Source: Takakia lepidozioides | Lineage: Eukaryota > Streptophyta > Takakiopsida > Takakiales > Takakiaceae | DNA: 64,000 bases | Assembly: GCA_030704615.1 (NCBI GenBank) | Contig: CM060733.1 | Coordinates: forward strand, 31,558,001-31,622,000 | Direction: 5' to 3' | Part shown: positions 42,019 through 54,790 of the stretch, one piece after another | How the letters are laid out: every line of letters begins with the position of its first letter | Numbering within the stretch: the stretch's first letter is position 1 | Notes under the pieces: model-generated | The model's input: the letters and a program-made list of their open reading frames with translations, nothing else | What the model was told of the DNA's origin: nothing | Database searches by the model: none | Program-made: the position numbers and the translations under genes

Positions 42019-42030
42019 GCTCTGATACCA
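42019..42030 (-). promoter_or_regulatory. primer-binding site, tRNA-Met initiator type
   Basis: The minus strand reads TGGTATCAGAGC two bases after the LTR end, the standard complement of initiator tRNA-Met 3' ends used by many plant LTR retrotransposons. Confidence 0.85.
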
Positions 42031-42032
42031 AA

Positions 42033-42774
42033 TGTCGCGCACCCTCACTCCGTTAAGCTCCCCTTCAAGTCATAGTTACTCGCTTTGATGCGCGCGCCCT
42101 GACTCCCAACCTGCCCGCCCGGGCCCAACTTGGAGCTTCGGCTCTCACCTTCCCATAACGGTCCCCCCTTCGCTTCCTTCTAAACCCTCCACCTCTTTGG
42201 GACAGGAGAATCCCCTTTGGTAGAATGGCAGTCCGGAACAGCTCCCCACTCTTTGGTCGCTTTTCCGGCTCGCTCGCTTACTCAGTATTTTGGTCACCAA
42301 CGGGCTTGCACCGTTCTCGGGGTTACTACTCCCTATATATCTTCTGTAGCTGTCCGCGGGGGTTCCCACAACAGCCATGCATTTTATGGCGAACCACCAC
42401 GAAAACCCTCGACTCCCGGTGGTGAGTCGCGGTGAGTCTTGGCCCGCTCACCACGGCCCCTATGGACCGTGATGAGTCCAAGACTCCCCCACGACTCCCA
42501 CCACGAGGTCTCCGCCCCCATGGTGAGTCCTATGCCACCCCCTAAGTCCCACTAGCTACCACCACCCCTTGTGGAGCCAACCCCACCGCTTGTGGAGCCA
42601 CCCCCACCGCAACCCGTGTGCGGGGCTCCACCTAGTGAGCGCCTCCGCTTCCCTGAGTGCCTTGGGCACTCAAGGTGCCTCAGCCCCCCCATACCTATCG
42701 CTGTCGCTGCCCCCACCACAGGGGCAGCCCCTGATGTGTCCCGACCCCCTGCCCTCAAGGCAAAGGCCGCGACA
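42033..42774 (-). mobile_element. family B 5' LTR
   Basis: 742 bp, starting TGTCGCGGCC (42774, minus strand) and ending TGCGCGACA (42033). The ends form the inverted pair TGTCGCG / CGCGACA. It interrupts the ORF-X of family A copy A2 immediately before GTCCTGCTTCCAG; the uninterrupted version is at about 56360-56380 on the plus strand. It is rich in GTGGAGCCACC-type short repeats (42550-42610). Confidence 0.8.
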
Positions 42775-44345
42775 GTCCTGCTTCCAGTAACAGCAGTTCT
42801 CTGTGCTGCTGTGCCCCTTCCTGCACAAAAACTTGGGAAACATTATCATGCGGATTCCGTGAAGCTAGTGGATCCGCCACTACAGTCTTTCCCCGCCTCT
42901 GTCTCTTATTCTCGGGTTTGCCCAGCCAGTCCACCCTCACTGTGTGAAGAGCCTTGCTCTTCCATTGCAGTGGTTTCTGGCTCAAACACTCTCATCTCCT
43001 TTCTTTCTCGCGCATCAAGTATGCCAGAATCAAGAATTATTTGAGCAATGATTGGGCCAGACACTATGATAGGAACTTTGAGGCAGTACCCTGTAATCTT
43101 TTCATCTCCTCTACAGTGCGTTGTACATTATGTCCGCCCATTCTACCTCTTCCCTCCTCAGGGCTTTGAGTATTTCTTTTCTTTCTATGAAGGATCTGCT
43201 CAAATACTGTTGGTTCTGTTTCATGGCAAACAGAACGTTCAATACCTGGCCTACCTCCCTTAGCCCTGGGTACACGGCCTTGGTACAAGCAATACCTTGA
43301 GTTTTTAAAGAAACTCCCTTCTTGGAATAAGTCCCCTATTTGCAGTCTTGCCCTGTGCTCCTCCACATGCACCTGCCTTTGGCAATCGAAACAATTGTTG
43401 TAGGTATAGGGGAGTAATTACTAATTCAACTCCCTTCACCGTTTTGCTCCTGTCCTTGGCTCAAAGTTCTGCAAGAATTGTAACATGTACTGTCTATGGT
43501 GCAATGTCCAATCTTTGCTTTGCAATCCTTGCAATCGCAGCTCCTTCAGTAACTGTACCGCCTGTGGAGTAGCAATCGTTTGTTTCTGCAGGATTGTGGT
43601 GCTCTTCACCCTGATTTCCTCCATTCCTCTCACTCTCTTCATTCTAGACCCGCAGAAATGTTTTGGCTGTAACAATTGAAGAAATGCATGCAGGGCACAA
43701 AGCATAAACGTATGGTTGCCACAAAAAGCTATGGGTAATTTCTTGTAAGCCTTGAGGGCTTGCAAGCATCGCTCAAGAGAAAAGATCCGCTCTGTTCTTT
43801 CGTCCCTATGCCATTGCGTAAGTAATATTGCGAGCGTATAGTCTGTTAGTTCCTCCATAGCTTCAAAGCTATAGCATTGATGGTTTGTCCCGTCGAGACG
43901 CCCATTACTCATAACGACGCCGACTCTTGCGCTTAATTTCCCTCCAATTTCTTGATCCCTTCTCTGGCTTTCTATTGGCTGTAACCGCTGTGACTGGATT
44001 TTAGATTTCATTTTCTTTAGTGGACTTTCCCTGCTGGACTGTCCACTAGGATTACACATGTGACAAGAATTTCGCTTTTCTGTACTTGCCGTTTGTTCTG
44101 TTGCCCCATTTCTGTATTCATTAATGGGCCCGCCATTCATCCAATTTGACGCGCTGATTAGGTATTTTGACGGCCATTCTTGTCCTCTTTCTTGATGACA
44201 TCCGTTCTTGCACTTCCTTCTCTCAGCTGTGTGTTGCGCCCTGACTTCTTCACGTGTCCCTTCTAAACTGGCTTCCGTCCTTTCTTCCGCGCGGCCTTTC
44301 ATCACTGAAGTTATCATGCGTCCACCTGTCACTGATTCTATGGAT
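42775..44345 (-). CDS. family A ORF-X, copy A2
   Basis: The minus ORF 44332-43436 is open for 298 codons: MTGGRMITSVMKGRAEERTE, CHMCNPSGQSSRESPLKKMK, FEAMEELTDYTLAILLTQWH and AYKKLPIAFCGNHTFMLCAL. After a frame change it continues towards 42775 with LVEEMKRLQG-type sequence and QPENKRQRRGKTVV. Joined with the C-terminal half seen at 55538-56473, ORF-X is about 560-600 residues. It lies after integrase, where Athila/Tat elements carry extra ORFs. There is no signal peptide or membrane segment, so it is not a typical envelope. Function is unknown. Confidence 0.65.
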
Positions 44346-44578
44346 TGTGTAACCCTAGTAGGCTGTGTTAAGCTGTGACAGGCTGTGTCATATTGCGGTA
44401 TGCCGTGATAGGCTGTGATGCACTGTGGTAAGCTGTGATAGGCTGTGTCACGTCGTGATGGGCTGTGATAGGCTGTGTCTCGTCGTGATGGGCTGTGATA
44501 GGCTGTGTTCGCCTTGATGGGCTGTGATATGCTGTGTCTCTCCGTGATGGGCTGTGATAGGCTGTGTCACACACTTGT
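44346..44578. repeat. CACAGCC minisatellite between integrase and ORF-X (A2)
   Basis: About a dozen units of GGCTGTGATAGGCTGTGTCA and variants of 19-21 bp. The same array, inverted, is at 54605-54790. Similar GGCTGTG arrays occur inside the family A LTRs. Confidence 0.85.
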
Positions 44579-45680
44579 TCTGCCCGCCCTGGTCATATAT
44601 GCTCGGCCTAGCGACAAGTGCTCCATACTCCGTTGGTAACATTGGCGCAGCCCGTGACTGCTTTTGCGTTTCAACATGCAAATCATGCTGTAATGGTTTG
44701 TCATGGATACCACTGTATCCCTTCAACTTATTAGCATTGACTCTTCCCAGCATCTCTTTGTTAATGGTTTGTAACATGGCGATGTTGTTATCATACATCT
44801 TTTGTATGACATAAGGTCATTTCCATGGTGATTTAAGCTTAGAAGCTTTAATCTTTTTTCTTCTTCTGCAACCATAGAACCAAATCTCCCGTCTTAAATC
44901 TTTAACTTGCCTTCATCAAACTGTTCCTTTCTCTTCATCTGAATTCTGGTCATATTATCAGCTGCATCAGCACGTACTTCTTCCACATGGTATAATTCAT
45001 GTTTCCTGACCTTAATGGAATCTTGCAATTCCATTCTCTTTCCCCATTCCGTTCTCATGGTAGGTAACAGGAATTCCACTGGAAGTAAGGCTTCCTTACC
45101 ATAAACTAATTGGAATGGTGTATACTTAGTGGTGACTTTATATGAAGTTTTGTATGACCACAAAGCTGTCAGCAGCTTTGTATCCCAATCCGTTCTGTTT
45201 GCATTGACTATCTTAGCCAAGATAGTACATAGTATTTTGTTGGTAGCCTCTGCCTGCCCATTACCCTGTGGGTAAATACGTTGTACTCTTCCTATGCACA
45301 GTCATGAACTCTTTAGTCAATAATTCAATGGTCTCATTAATGAAGTGACTTCCCTGATCACTGATAAATTCCATGGGACAGCCAAATCGTGTAATTATAT
45401 TATCATACAGGAACCTTGTTGTGGACTTGGCTGTGTTGTCCCTCAAAGTTTTAGCTTCCACCCACTTCGTAGTATAATCAGTGGCTGTAATTATTTACCT
45501 ATTCCGTTATTCTTCTTGGCTGGTGGGTTTATCGGTCTAACAAAGTCTAGTCCCCATTTCTGAAATGGTTCTGTAGGCATTGTAGGATGCAAGGCCATCC
45601 TTCCCGATCTCTGCAAAGGTCCTAGCCTCTGATATTCATCACAATTCTGACAATACTTGTGTACATCTTAACAAGTAGGC
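44579..45680 (-). pseudogene. family A integrase, copy A2
   Basis: Minus fragments, 45461-45261 ([32 protein letters not shown]), 45220-44894 (IVNANRTDWDTKLLTALWSY, TPFQLVYGKEALLPVEF) and 44798-44580 (MYDNNIAMLQTINKEMLGRV), cover catalytic core and C-terminal domain. The corresponding frames are joined in A1 (53739-54647). At least three frameshifts separate the pieces here. Confidence 0.85.
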
Positions 45681-47440
45681 CACCAGTAACCTGCGAGTAG
45701 TATCTTCCTACTGGTAGTCTCTTCTCCAAAATGACCTCCAGCCACTCCTTTATGAACTTCCTCCAAAACTTTTATTTACTTCATGGTGGTACAAGCATCG
45801 TTTTAGTACTCCATCAGGTCCTAGCTTATACATTCTGCTTCCTACCATAGTATAAGGTAAAGCTTGATAGCGATTCTCTTCCTCTTCTCCTTACCATAAC
45901 TAGGTGGGCATTGACCATGAGTAAGGTAGTATTGATTGGCCACTGCCAATCTAACCATCATCTGTACTTCCTTGCACCTCCATTACAAACAGACTCGCAT
46001 CAGGTAACTGATCGTCTACTCCTGTGGCGGCCTCTCCTGTTGTTAGTCGTGACAAATGATCTGCCACAAGATGCAACCCGGCAGGCTTGTAAACAACTTC
46101 GAACTCAAACTCATGCAAGATTATTAACCACCTCGCTATCTTCCACTTATCAAAGGTTTGTTCACCAGTATATCAGAGCCTGGTGATCCACATAAAACAT
46201 AAACTTTCTTCCCAATAGGTAATGCCTGAATTTCTTGACTGCATAAATCATTGCCAGTGCTTCTCTTTCTTGTGCTATAGTTCCTTTCAGCACTGTTCAT
46301 CAACCTGCTAGCATAGTACACAGGTGAATCTTATTTTCTGTAACATTCTGGGCTAACACCGCTCCCAACGCTTCTCCTGATGCATCACAGTGAACATGAA
46401 ATACTACATGCCAGTGAGGGTTAATCAGCACAGGTGTAGTTGTTACTGACAGTGTAAGTTCCTCAAAAGCCTGTTGACATTCAGCTGTCCATGCAAACAC
46501 TGCATCTTCTTCAGAGCTTTGCTCAATGGTGCTGCTATTTGTGCATACCTTTTGACAAATCTTTTGTAATAACTGGTTTGCCAGGAATCTCCTTAAACTC
46601 TTAACATTCACTGGTGGTGGAGAGGCTTTAATGGCCTCTGTCTTCCTGGGATCCACAAGAAGTCCCCTCTTACACACAATGTGTCCCGAAGCACCCCTGA
46701 GTTCACACAGAAAGTACACTTCTCTGGATTCAGGCCCAGACCTCTCATCCTGCATCTGGCCAGACATAACTCCAATTTATGCAAGTGCTCATTCTTAGAG
46801 CTGTACACACTGAAATCATCCAAGAACCATGCATGAAATCATCCAGATACTCATGAAAAGATTCACTTATCACTCTCTGAAAGGTCGCTGGTGCATTACA
46901 AAGTCCAAAGGGCATGACTTTGTATGCATAAGCACCCCAGTCTGTGATAAAAGCTGTCTTTCCTTGGTCTTCTTCTGCCACTTGCACTTGATTATACCAC
47001 TGAAGCCATCCATGAATGAGTACATCTCATGGCCTGCCACAGTGTCTAATACTTGCTTCTGTGAATGAAAAGGGAAAGATCTTTCTTCGTACAAGCATTC
47101 AGCTTCTTGTAGTTCACACAAACTCTTAGTTTACCATTCTTCTTGGGAACTATCACAATGGGTGACAACCAAGTTGTATACTCTATTGGGTATATAAACT
47201 TAGCCTCAGCCAACTTCTTGATCTCTTTCTCCAACCTTCTGTGCGTAGTTGGGATTCATTCTGTACCTCGCCTGCTTGATTGGTACTGACCCTGGTTCCA
47301 GTTCAATTTTATGCTGACAGACTTCAGGTGGTATCCCTTTTAGATCCTCATAGCTCCAAGCAAATACATCTCTGTATTTGATGAACAAGCTCTTAGCTTC
47401 TTCAAAGAATTCTGGCTCCAAATCAGCTCCTACTTTCACA
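45681..47440 (-). pseudogene. family A RT and RNase H, copy A2
   Basis: In minus order: 47439-47206 (DVFAWSYEDLKGIPPEVCQH), 47234-47046 (WLSPIVIVPKKNGKLRVCVN), 46987-46745 (YKVMPFGLCNAPATFQRVIS, YLDDFM), then RNase H (HCDASGEALGAVLAQNV in 46767-46300). All RT blocks are present but split by frameshifts, so the enzyme is dead in this copy. Confidence 0.9.
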
Positions 47441-48522
47441 CCATCCTGGGTTCCTCTTTAGTTCCCACATTCACTTCCCTCACCTGCTCATCAGCTGTGA
47501 TTGTCCAACCAGTCACCACTTCATCCTGTAAGCTCACAGTGGCTGGTTCCTCTAGATTTCCATTTCTCCTTCTTTTCTTCATAGAAATGTGATGGGTAAC
47601 TGCTGGTTTCCTCTTCAATCGGTGTTGTTGACACTACACACACAGCAGATACCCCTTAAACAACTTAGGCCTTCCAGCCGCATCTCTGCAACCTGCTCCC
47701 TCTGGGTGTGCAGCAAAGGTAGCTTCCTGCTCCTCATCCAGTCCTCCTCTCCAGTCATACTCTCTAACTCCTCGAGGTCTTCTCGTAGCAGGTAATCTAC
47801 TAGATTTCTTTGTGGTAATTTGTATCTCGTGTATCCCATTATGCACGTTAGTAACTGAGAATTCCAGTCATGGAATACCCTGGCCTGTTTCAGCCACGGA
47901 CGTCCCAATAATAGGAGTAAGCCTCCATGACTTCATCCATCTTCAACACAGTTACTGTGATCATAAAGATCATCTTCTGTATCTGTATCTTAACTCCTCT
48001 TATTAATCCCAATGGCTGTACACTTCTTTGATCTGCCATTGTTACTGTAAATGGGGCTGGTTTCATGTTACTTAGACCAAGCTTCTTTCTTAATTGGTCT
48101 GTCATGATATTTACTCTTGAACCTCCATCTATCAGTACATCAGTTAGTTCTATGCTTCCAATTCTCAATTGGATTACTGGCATAGAATCATCAAAGTCCA
48201 TGACTGTTTCTCGCCCTTCCGGCTTCACATTATAACTGGTCACCTTGCTGTTCAGGTCTGTGTTTCCTGTCTCCTGGGCAATTCGATTGATTGCTTGATA
48301 CAGCCTGTGCCTACAATAAGGTGCCACAGTCAATAGCTGTCCAATGGTAATCTTTGCTTTGGTCTGGCATATTACTTTAGCCAAAGTCTCTTCATTACTT
48401 TGCATGTCTGCATCTTCTTTCTTCTTTTCATCCTCACTCACTTCTTCTTCTCCATCAGAATCAGAGGAATCTGCCACAGGAATATCAGTACTCTTCTGCA
48501 TTTCCCTTATGGTATCTGCCAC
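47441..48522 (-). pseudogene. family A protease region, copy A2
   Basis: The minus ORF 48522-47890 has IRIGSIELTDVLIDGGSRVN-type sequence. IDGGS is the aspartic-protease active-site motif (D-[ST]-G variant DGG as in many plant gypsy elements), followed by LGLSNMKPAPFTVTMADQRS. The linker to RT (47890-47440) is broken. Confidence 0.8.
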
Positions 48523-50430
48523 TCCTTGTGCAGTTCCTTCTCATCTCTCCAAGCCTCATCATCTTCAGGCATATCACTGCCACCTTCATTATCAGCCTCT
48601 TCCTCAACTACTGGAGGTATTAGTTTGGCTTTGCTTCTTGTTACTATCATTGTACTTACTTCTGGTACAACACATGGCCTAACCATGTGAGCTGCCACCA
48701 CTGGGCCCTCATTCACAGGAGCTCTCATCTCATTCTGGTGTCTAATCCAGAATGAACAGGCTGCCTTGCGATGTCCTGGTTGATTACAATAGTAACATAG
48801 TTCTTCACCATTGGTCCTCCTCGCCCTTGGTCTGCTCTTGGATTATTTCTGTAATCCTGATTCCCGGGCTGGTAATTCCCCCTTGCATTACCCTGATAGT
48901 TGCCTCTGGAATTTCCTTGGTAATTCCCTCTTGAATTACCTCTCCCTTCCATGCCATTGTTATAACCACCAGACCTACCATAGTGGTCCTGATCATTGTT
49001 TCTTCTTGGCTGGGGCTGCACCTGATACACCCTTACTTGCCTAGGTTCTCTTGCAGCTGTCCTTCTATTGTAGTAACAATTCTCAGTAGAATGGTTATCC
49101 ATTTTACAGATAGTACAGTGTTTCTCCTTCATGTGGCATTCTGTGGTGGTATGGCCTTCATTCTGGCACTTTGCACACCATACACCCTTCCTCCAATGTG
49201 TTGCAGCCTCTGTGGCATACTTCTTCAAGATTTCTTCCAATCTTTTCTCATAGTTATCCCTCTTCAACTTCTCCTTTCTCTTACTCTTCCTTTTTAGTTC
49301 TTGCTCTTCTTCTTCATCTGACTCATCCTCAAGTCCTCATCATCCTCTTTCTCTCTCCTGAGCATTCCCAATTGCTCAATTCTATTTGCAGTTTCAAATG
49401 CCTCCTCCACTACATTATGGGGTAACATATCCACTTTCTTTGCAACTCTGGTCTTAGTCCACTCACAAATCATGTCTTCTGTAAACCTGGTGCTGGTATA
49501 CTGCAGCCAGCTTTTTCATCATCAATTCCATCTTTTCCATATACTCCTCAACAGTTTCATGCTTCTTTGCTTTAACTGTTGTAAACTTCCATACACTTCA
49601 TCCTCAGTTTTACTTGTCCTGAACCTATTTCGGAATGCTGTATTCAAGCCATTCCAGGTTAGGAAATGATTATCAGGGAATCTTGCATACCATTCACTTG
49701 CTTTCTTGATAAGTGAACAAGGAAACAATCTCATCTTGGCATCATCGCCATTCTCATTGTTCACTATACACATGTGCTCAAATGGCTAATGTGTACATCG
49801 GGTATCCCCTTTTCCTGAATATATTGGAAAAGGTGGTTTTGCCCGTGTTGGTTGTAACGCCATCTGTGGCCCTACCTTCTGCCCACTGACAGGTGCTGGC
49901 ACCCTTGCTGGTGCTGGTCCTTCTGGACCTGTTGTTTGTTGTGGTGGATCTTCCACCAAGTTGGGCCCTTGAGCACTCCCTGCTTCCCTGCTTCTGGCCC
50001 CACGATATTCACAGTATTCCCAGCTTCAATTGCACTACTTCCCACACTCCCTGTCCCCCCAGAGCCAGATCAGGCAGCCCGCTGATCCCCCTGAGCCGAC
50101 ACCTTCGTTGGCCTGTGATCCAAGTGCTCCACTTGATCCAGGTCCAACGGGTTGGGATGTCCTGGTTGTAGTCTCAACCTCACCTCAGCTGTTGGGTCTA
50201 CTTCTTTCTTCATATTCTTCCTCTTCCAATTTCTTCTCTCTATTCATCCTCCAAGTTCTGCCCTTGGGTTCTTCTTCACTCATGTAACTCAACTGCAATG
50301 GTGTTGGAGAGTCTGAACTCTCCGTTGGCTCTGCCATATCCTCTCTCTCCTTCTTCACCTTCCGCTTCAGAAACTGGAGTTCCTGCTTTTGTGTTCCATG
50401 CCAACTCTTATCAAAGATTTCTGTCAAATC
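48523..50430 (-). pseudogene. family A gag, copy A2
   Basis: Minus fragments: 50427-50185 (N-terminal, charged), 49773-49522 (FPCSLIKKASEWYARFPDNH, TWNGLNTAFRNRF, the gag capsid pattern of plant gypsy) and 49267-48725 with two zinc knuckles CAKCQNEGHTTTEC and CTICKMDNHSTENC (both C-x2-C-x4-H-x4-C) and RG-rich repeats (GNSRGNYQGN). Frameshifts separate capsid and nucleocapsid. Confidence 0.85.
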
Positions 50431-51292
50431 TTTTATCCAGGGATGTACCTCAGATCTTTCACCTCGTGATTTGATCTTCTTCCCGTACCAATTCCCTTAA
50501 TCTTTCTTGCAAAGAAACAGAAGGAGTGGCATCCAACTCTAGTTCTTCCGGTATGGTGATGTACTCTCTGATCTTAATGGTGTGAGAGGTCCGATGATTC
50601 CCCTATGTCTTTCCTCCTCCCAAAGATATGGATAATTAGCTTTCAGATAGCTTTCTCTTTTTGCTGAATATCTCTGGCGTCTAGCTTCTCTTTCATCACT
50701 CATGTCCCATGTCTTTCATTTCTTTTTAATGTGGTAATAACCAAACTCTCTTCTGTAATATCTCTCGTATATGCCTGGGTTTCTTTCAAGCTTCAATGCA
50801 CCCTTGGCTATACTTGAAGTCTCCGTTCCATATAAACCATATGGCAAACAAGTCTGGAAAGCTGTTCTTGTGTGAGTTTGATCCACAAAATATCCTTTGG
50901 AATCCAATTCTTTACCAGTACAAGCTCTTCATGCATATGAGTATAAACATTCACCTTTCTTTCCTCCCAGCCTTCAAACTCTACTCCCTTAATGGATAGC
51001 AATGCTATCACATAAACCAATGTTGGTAACCAACGTGCTCTTCCTCTACAGGCCACCTGATAAATCTTTATCACTCCTTTCTCCTCCAGACCCACTCAGG
51101 GTCAGCATCATGCACTCTCTTAAGAATGTTTTCTTTACAACCGTTCTGGCAATTCCAAAACCTATGGAAGAATCGTTGGGACAATCTTTCCTTCTTAGTT
51201 TCACAAGGAATTTGATTCACATCCAATTCTTTAATTTTCCAACCACCATGATCCCACCAGATGTCTGTCACATCTGGTTGTTCATGACCCAG
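50431..51292 (-). other. family A leader region, copy A2
   Basis: Between PBS and gag. Minus ORFs 51271-51071 (MTDIWWDHGGWKIKELDVNQ) and 51095-50808 (LLSIKGVEFEGWEERKVNVY) have no recognised domain. They may be an extra 5' ORF or an untranslated leader. Confidence 0.45.
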
Positions 51293-51313
51293 TTCCCCAG
51301 TATGGTCGCCAAA
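51293..51313 (-). promoter_or_regulatory. family A primer-binding site
   Basis: On the minus strand, TTTGGCGACCATACTGGGG directly follows the LTR end (CGCGACA). It differs from family B's initiator-Met site; TGGCGACC..CTGGGGA is a known alternative PBS form in plant gypsy elements. The matching tRNA was not verified. Confidence 0.65.
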
Positions 51314-52248
51314 TGTCGCGAGGCTTTACTCACCCATCCCTTCGCTATCCGAGGCGGAACTCCAAGATAGAAGAGTTGGAAATCTCTAAGTACTCAGCCC
51401 GCTCAGAACAATCAGTCATGACCTACAGCTAGTGTATCATGGGGGTGTTTCCTATTTGTTTTCCTTCCCGCATTCATGTTAGCTAGTTACCTTATTGTTG
51501 GTAATTAAGTATCAGTTTGCTTCATCAATCTATCGGATTCCATCAACTCATCCATTCATTCCACAGCTTCACTCAGATCTCTCTACACAGTGTGAGTATG
51601 AAGTGTGTATCAGATTAATATCTATCAAGTATCAGGCTGAAGCCATGGAGTCTCTAATCTGCTCCATTACAATTCTACTATCTAATTCTACTGCCTGTAT
51701 CATTAAGCATCAACAGATCGTCCTCCTCCTCTCCACTCCGTGCTCTCCATCTTTCTGCTCAGAGATCGTCTCTGCCTCATTCCCCCAGTGATGTCCGAAG
51801 TCCCCCCAAGAAGTGCTTCCTCCCTTCATCTCCCAGAATTCCCCCAAGAAGTGATTTTCCAGTCCTCTCTCCTCGCTTTATCTTCCTACCCGTTGTTCTT
51901 ACCGTTTCCCTCACTAACCGTCACCTGTGGACTAACATGTTCCATTCGCAGATGTTGTTCCCCACAGTCGTTCCCTGTCCTGCTATCCGTTCCCTATGGT
52001 CGTGAAAGCTGTGTCAAGCTTTGACTGGCTGTGCGACTGTGTTGGACTGTGTCAGCTGTGTCGAGCTGTGTCTGGCTGTGTCGACTGTGTCGGACTGTGA
52101 CGGGCTGTGTTGGCTGTGACGGGCTGTGTAACCCCCCTAAAGTGCGCTGCTGTCACCCCTAAGGCTCCTGTTGGTCTCAGTCTGTGCAAAAATTAAGGTA
52201 CCCCACAAATCTAGTAAAAGTGTCTAAGTCCCAGACAGTCCTCCAACA
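51314..52248 (-). mobile_element. family A 5' LTR of copy A2
   Basis: 935 bp, minus strand TGTTGGAGGACTGTCTGGG (52248) to CTCGCGACA (51314). The element body lies to its left with the PBS adjacent, so this is a 5' LTR. It abuts RT codons of the opposite-strand copy A1 at 52249, showing that A2 inserted into A1. GGCTGTG minisatellite at 52018-52130. Confidence 0.9.
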
Positions 52249-53235
52249 GCATACAAAGTCATGCCCTTTGGACTTTGTAATGCACCAGCAACCTTTCAGA
52301 GAGTGATAAGTGAATCTTTTCATGAGTATCTGGATGATTTCATGCATGTGTTCTTGGATGATTTCAGTGTGTACAGCTCTAAGAATGAGCACTTGCATAA
52401 ATTGGAGTTATGTCTGGCCAGATGCAGGATGAGAGGTCTGGGCCTGAATCCAGAGAAGTGTACTTTCTGTGTGAACTCAGGGGTGCTTCTGGGACACATT
52501 GTGTGTAAGAGGGGACTTCTTGTGGATCCCAGGAAAACAGAGGCCATCAAAGCCTCTCCACCACCAGTGAATGTTAAGAGTCTAAGGAGATTCCTTGGAC
52601 AAACCAGCTATTACAGAAGATTTGTCAGACGGTATGCACAGATAGCAGCACCATTGAGCAAACTTCTGAAGAAAGATACAATGTTTGCATGGACACCTGA
52701 ATGTCAACAGGCTTTTGAGGAACTTACATTGTCAGTAACAACTACACCTGTGCTGATTAATCCTCACTGGCAGGAAATATTTCATGTTCACTGTGATGCT
52801 TCTGGAGAAGCACTAGGAGCAGTGTTAGCCCAAAATGTTACAGGAAGGATAGATTCACCTGTGTACTGTGCTAGCCGATTGATGAACAATGCCGAAAGAA
52901 ATTATAGCACAACGGAAAGAGAAGCATTGGCAATGATCTATGCAGTGAAGAAATTTAGGCATTACCTGTTGGGCAAGAAGTTTATGTTCTATGTGGATCA
53001 CCAGGCTCTGATATACTTGGTAAACAAAGCTCTGATAAGCGGAAGAATAGCAAGATGGTTGATAATCTTGCACGAGTTTGAGTTCGAGGTTGTTTACAAG
53101 CCTGGGAGGCTGCATCTTGTGGCGGATCACTTGTCACAGTTATCAACAGGAGAACCAGCCACGGGAGTAGATGATCAATTACCAGATGCGAGTCTATTGC
53201 AGTGGAGGTGCAGGGAAGTGCAGATGAATGGTTAG
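52249..53235 (+). pseudogene. family A RT palm to RNase H, copy A1 (5'-truncated)
   Basis: The frame starts inside RT at AYKVMPFGLCNAPATFQRVI and has the catalytic VFLDDFSVYS, the thumb (FLGQTSYYRRFVRRYA), and RNase H (HVHCDASGEALGAVLAQ, TEREALAMIYAVKKF, FYVDHQALIYLVNK), ending in a C-terminal connection (VADHLSQLSTGE). It is open for 324 codons from 52261, the cleanest copy of this part in the window. The missing N-terminal half lies beyond the inserted A2. Confidence 0.9.
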
Positions 53236-54647
53236 ATTGGTAGTGGCCAATCAGATACTACCTTGCTCATGGTCAGTGCCCACCAAGTTATGGAAAGGAG
53301 CAGAGAAAAAGAATTGCTATCAAGGCTCTACCTTACACTATGGTAGGGAGCAGAATGTATAAGCTAGGACCAGATGGAGTGCTGAAGCGATGCTTATACC
53401 ACCATGAAGTTAATAAAGTTTTGGAGGAAGTTCATAAAGGAGTGGCAGGAGGTCATTTTGGAGAAGAGACTACCAGCAGGAAATACTACATGCAGGTTAC
53501 TGGTGGCCTACTTTGTTCAAAGATGTACACAAGTATTGTCAGAGTTGTGATGAATGTCAGAGGCTAGGACCTTTGCAGAGATCTGGGAAGATGGCTTGCA
53601 TCCTACAATGCCTACGGAACCATTTCAGAAATGGGGACTAGACTTTGTTGGACCAATTAACCCACCAGCCAAGAATACACAGAACAGGTACATAATTACA
53701 ACCACTGATTATACTACGAAGTGGGTGGAAGCTAAACTTTGAGGGACAACACAGCCAAGTCCACAGCAAGGTTCCTGTATGAGAACATACTTACACGATT
53801 TGGCTGTCCCTTGGAATTTATCAGTGATCAGGGAAGTCACTTCATTAATGAGACCATTGAATTATTGACTAAAGAGTTCATGATTGTGCATAGGAAGAGT
53901 ACAACATATTACCCACAGGGTAATGGGCAGGCAGAGGCTACCAACAAAATACTATGTACTATCTTGACTAAGATAGTCAATGCAAACAGAACGGATTGGG
54001 ATACAAAGCTGCTGACAGCTTTGTGGTCATACAGGACTTCATATAAAGTCACCACTAAGTATACACCATTCCAATTAGTTTATGGTAAGGAAGCTTTACT
54101 TCCAGTGGAATTCCTGTTACCTACCATGAGAACGGAATGGGGAAAGAGAATGGAATTGCAAGATTCCATTAAGGTCAGGAAACATGAATTATACCATGTG
54201 GAAGAAGTACGTGCTGATGCAGCTGATAATATGACCAGAATTCAGATAAAGAGGAAGGAACAGTTTGATGAAGGCAAGTTAAAGACTTTTAAGACGGGAG
54301 ATTTGGTTCTTTGGTTGCAGAAGAAGGGAAAGATTAAAGCTTCTAAGCTTAAATCACCATGGAAAGGACCTTATGTCATACAAAAGATGTATGATAACAA
54401 CACCGCCATGTTACAAACCGTTAACAAAGAAATGCTGGGAAGAGTCAATGCCAATAAGTTGAAGGGGTACAGTGGTATCCATGACAAACCATTGCAGCAT
54501 GATTTGCATGTTGAAACGCAAAAGCAGTCACGGGCTACGCCAGTGTTACCAACGGAGTATGGAGCACTTGTCGCTAGGCCGAGCATATATGACCAAGGCG
54601 GGCAGAACAAGGCGCAACACAGCCTATCACAGCCCATCACAACGTGA
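53236..54647 (+). pseudogene. family A integrase, copy A1
   Basis: Three frames: 53340-53567 (HHEVNKVLEEVHKGVAGGHF, zinc finger, broken after the first Cys), 53554-53742 ([25 protein letters not shown]) and 53739-54647 (FISDQGSHFINETIELL, YYPQGNGQAEATNK, YGKEALLPVEFLLP, KTGDLVLWLQKKGKIK, SPWKGPYVIQKMY). The DDE triad and the GPF/Y-like C-terminal module are readable. Only two single-base frame changes are needed, so this copy is relatively young. Confidence 0.9.
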
Positions 54648-54790
54648 CACAGCCTATCACAGCCCATCAAGGCGCGACACAACATATCACAACCTACCAC
54701 AGCGTGTCACAGCCTTTCACAGCTTACCACAGTGTATCACAGCCTATCATGGCGTACCACAGTATGACACAGCCTGTCACAGCTTAACAC
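54605..54790. repeat. CACAGCC minisatellite between integrase and ORF-X (A1)
   Basis: Units such as CACAGCCTATCACAGCCCAT of 19-21 bp. Frames translate to TAYHSPSQRD-like repeats, but their presence in several frames argues against selection on protein. Confidence 0.85.

Noticed and set aside
41382-42031. ORFs of 205-374 codons running through poly-X
   Set aside because: They are translations of the 500-N gap.
54472-54790. TAYHSPSQRD-type peptide repeats as a real protein domain
   Set aside because: The minisatellite is open in more than one frame and on both strands, and the integrase frame overlaps it.
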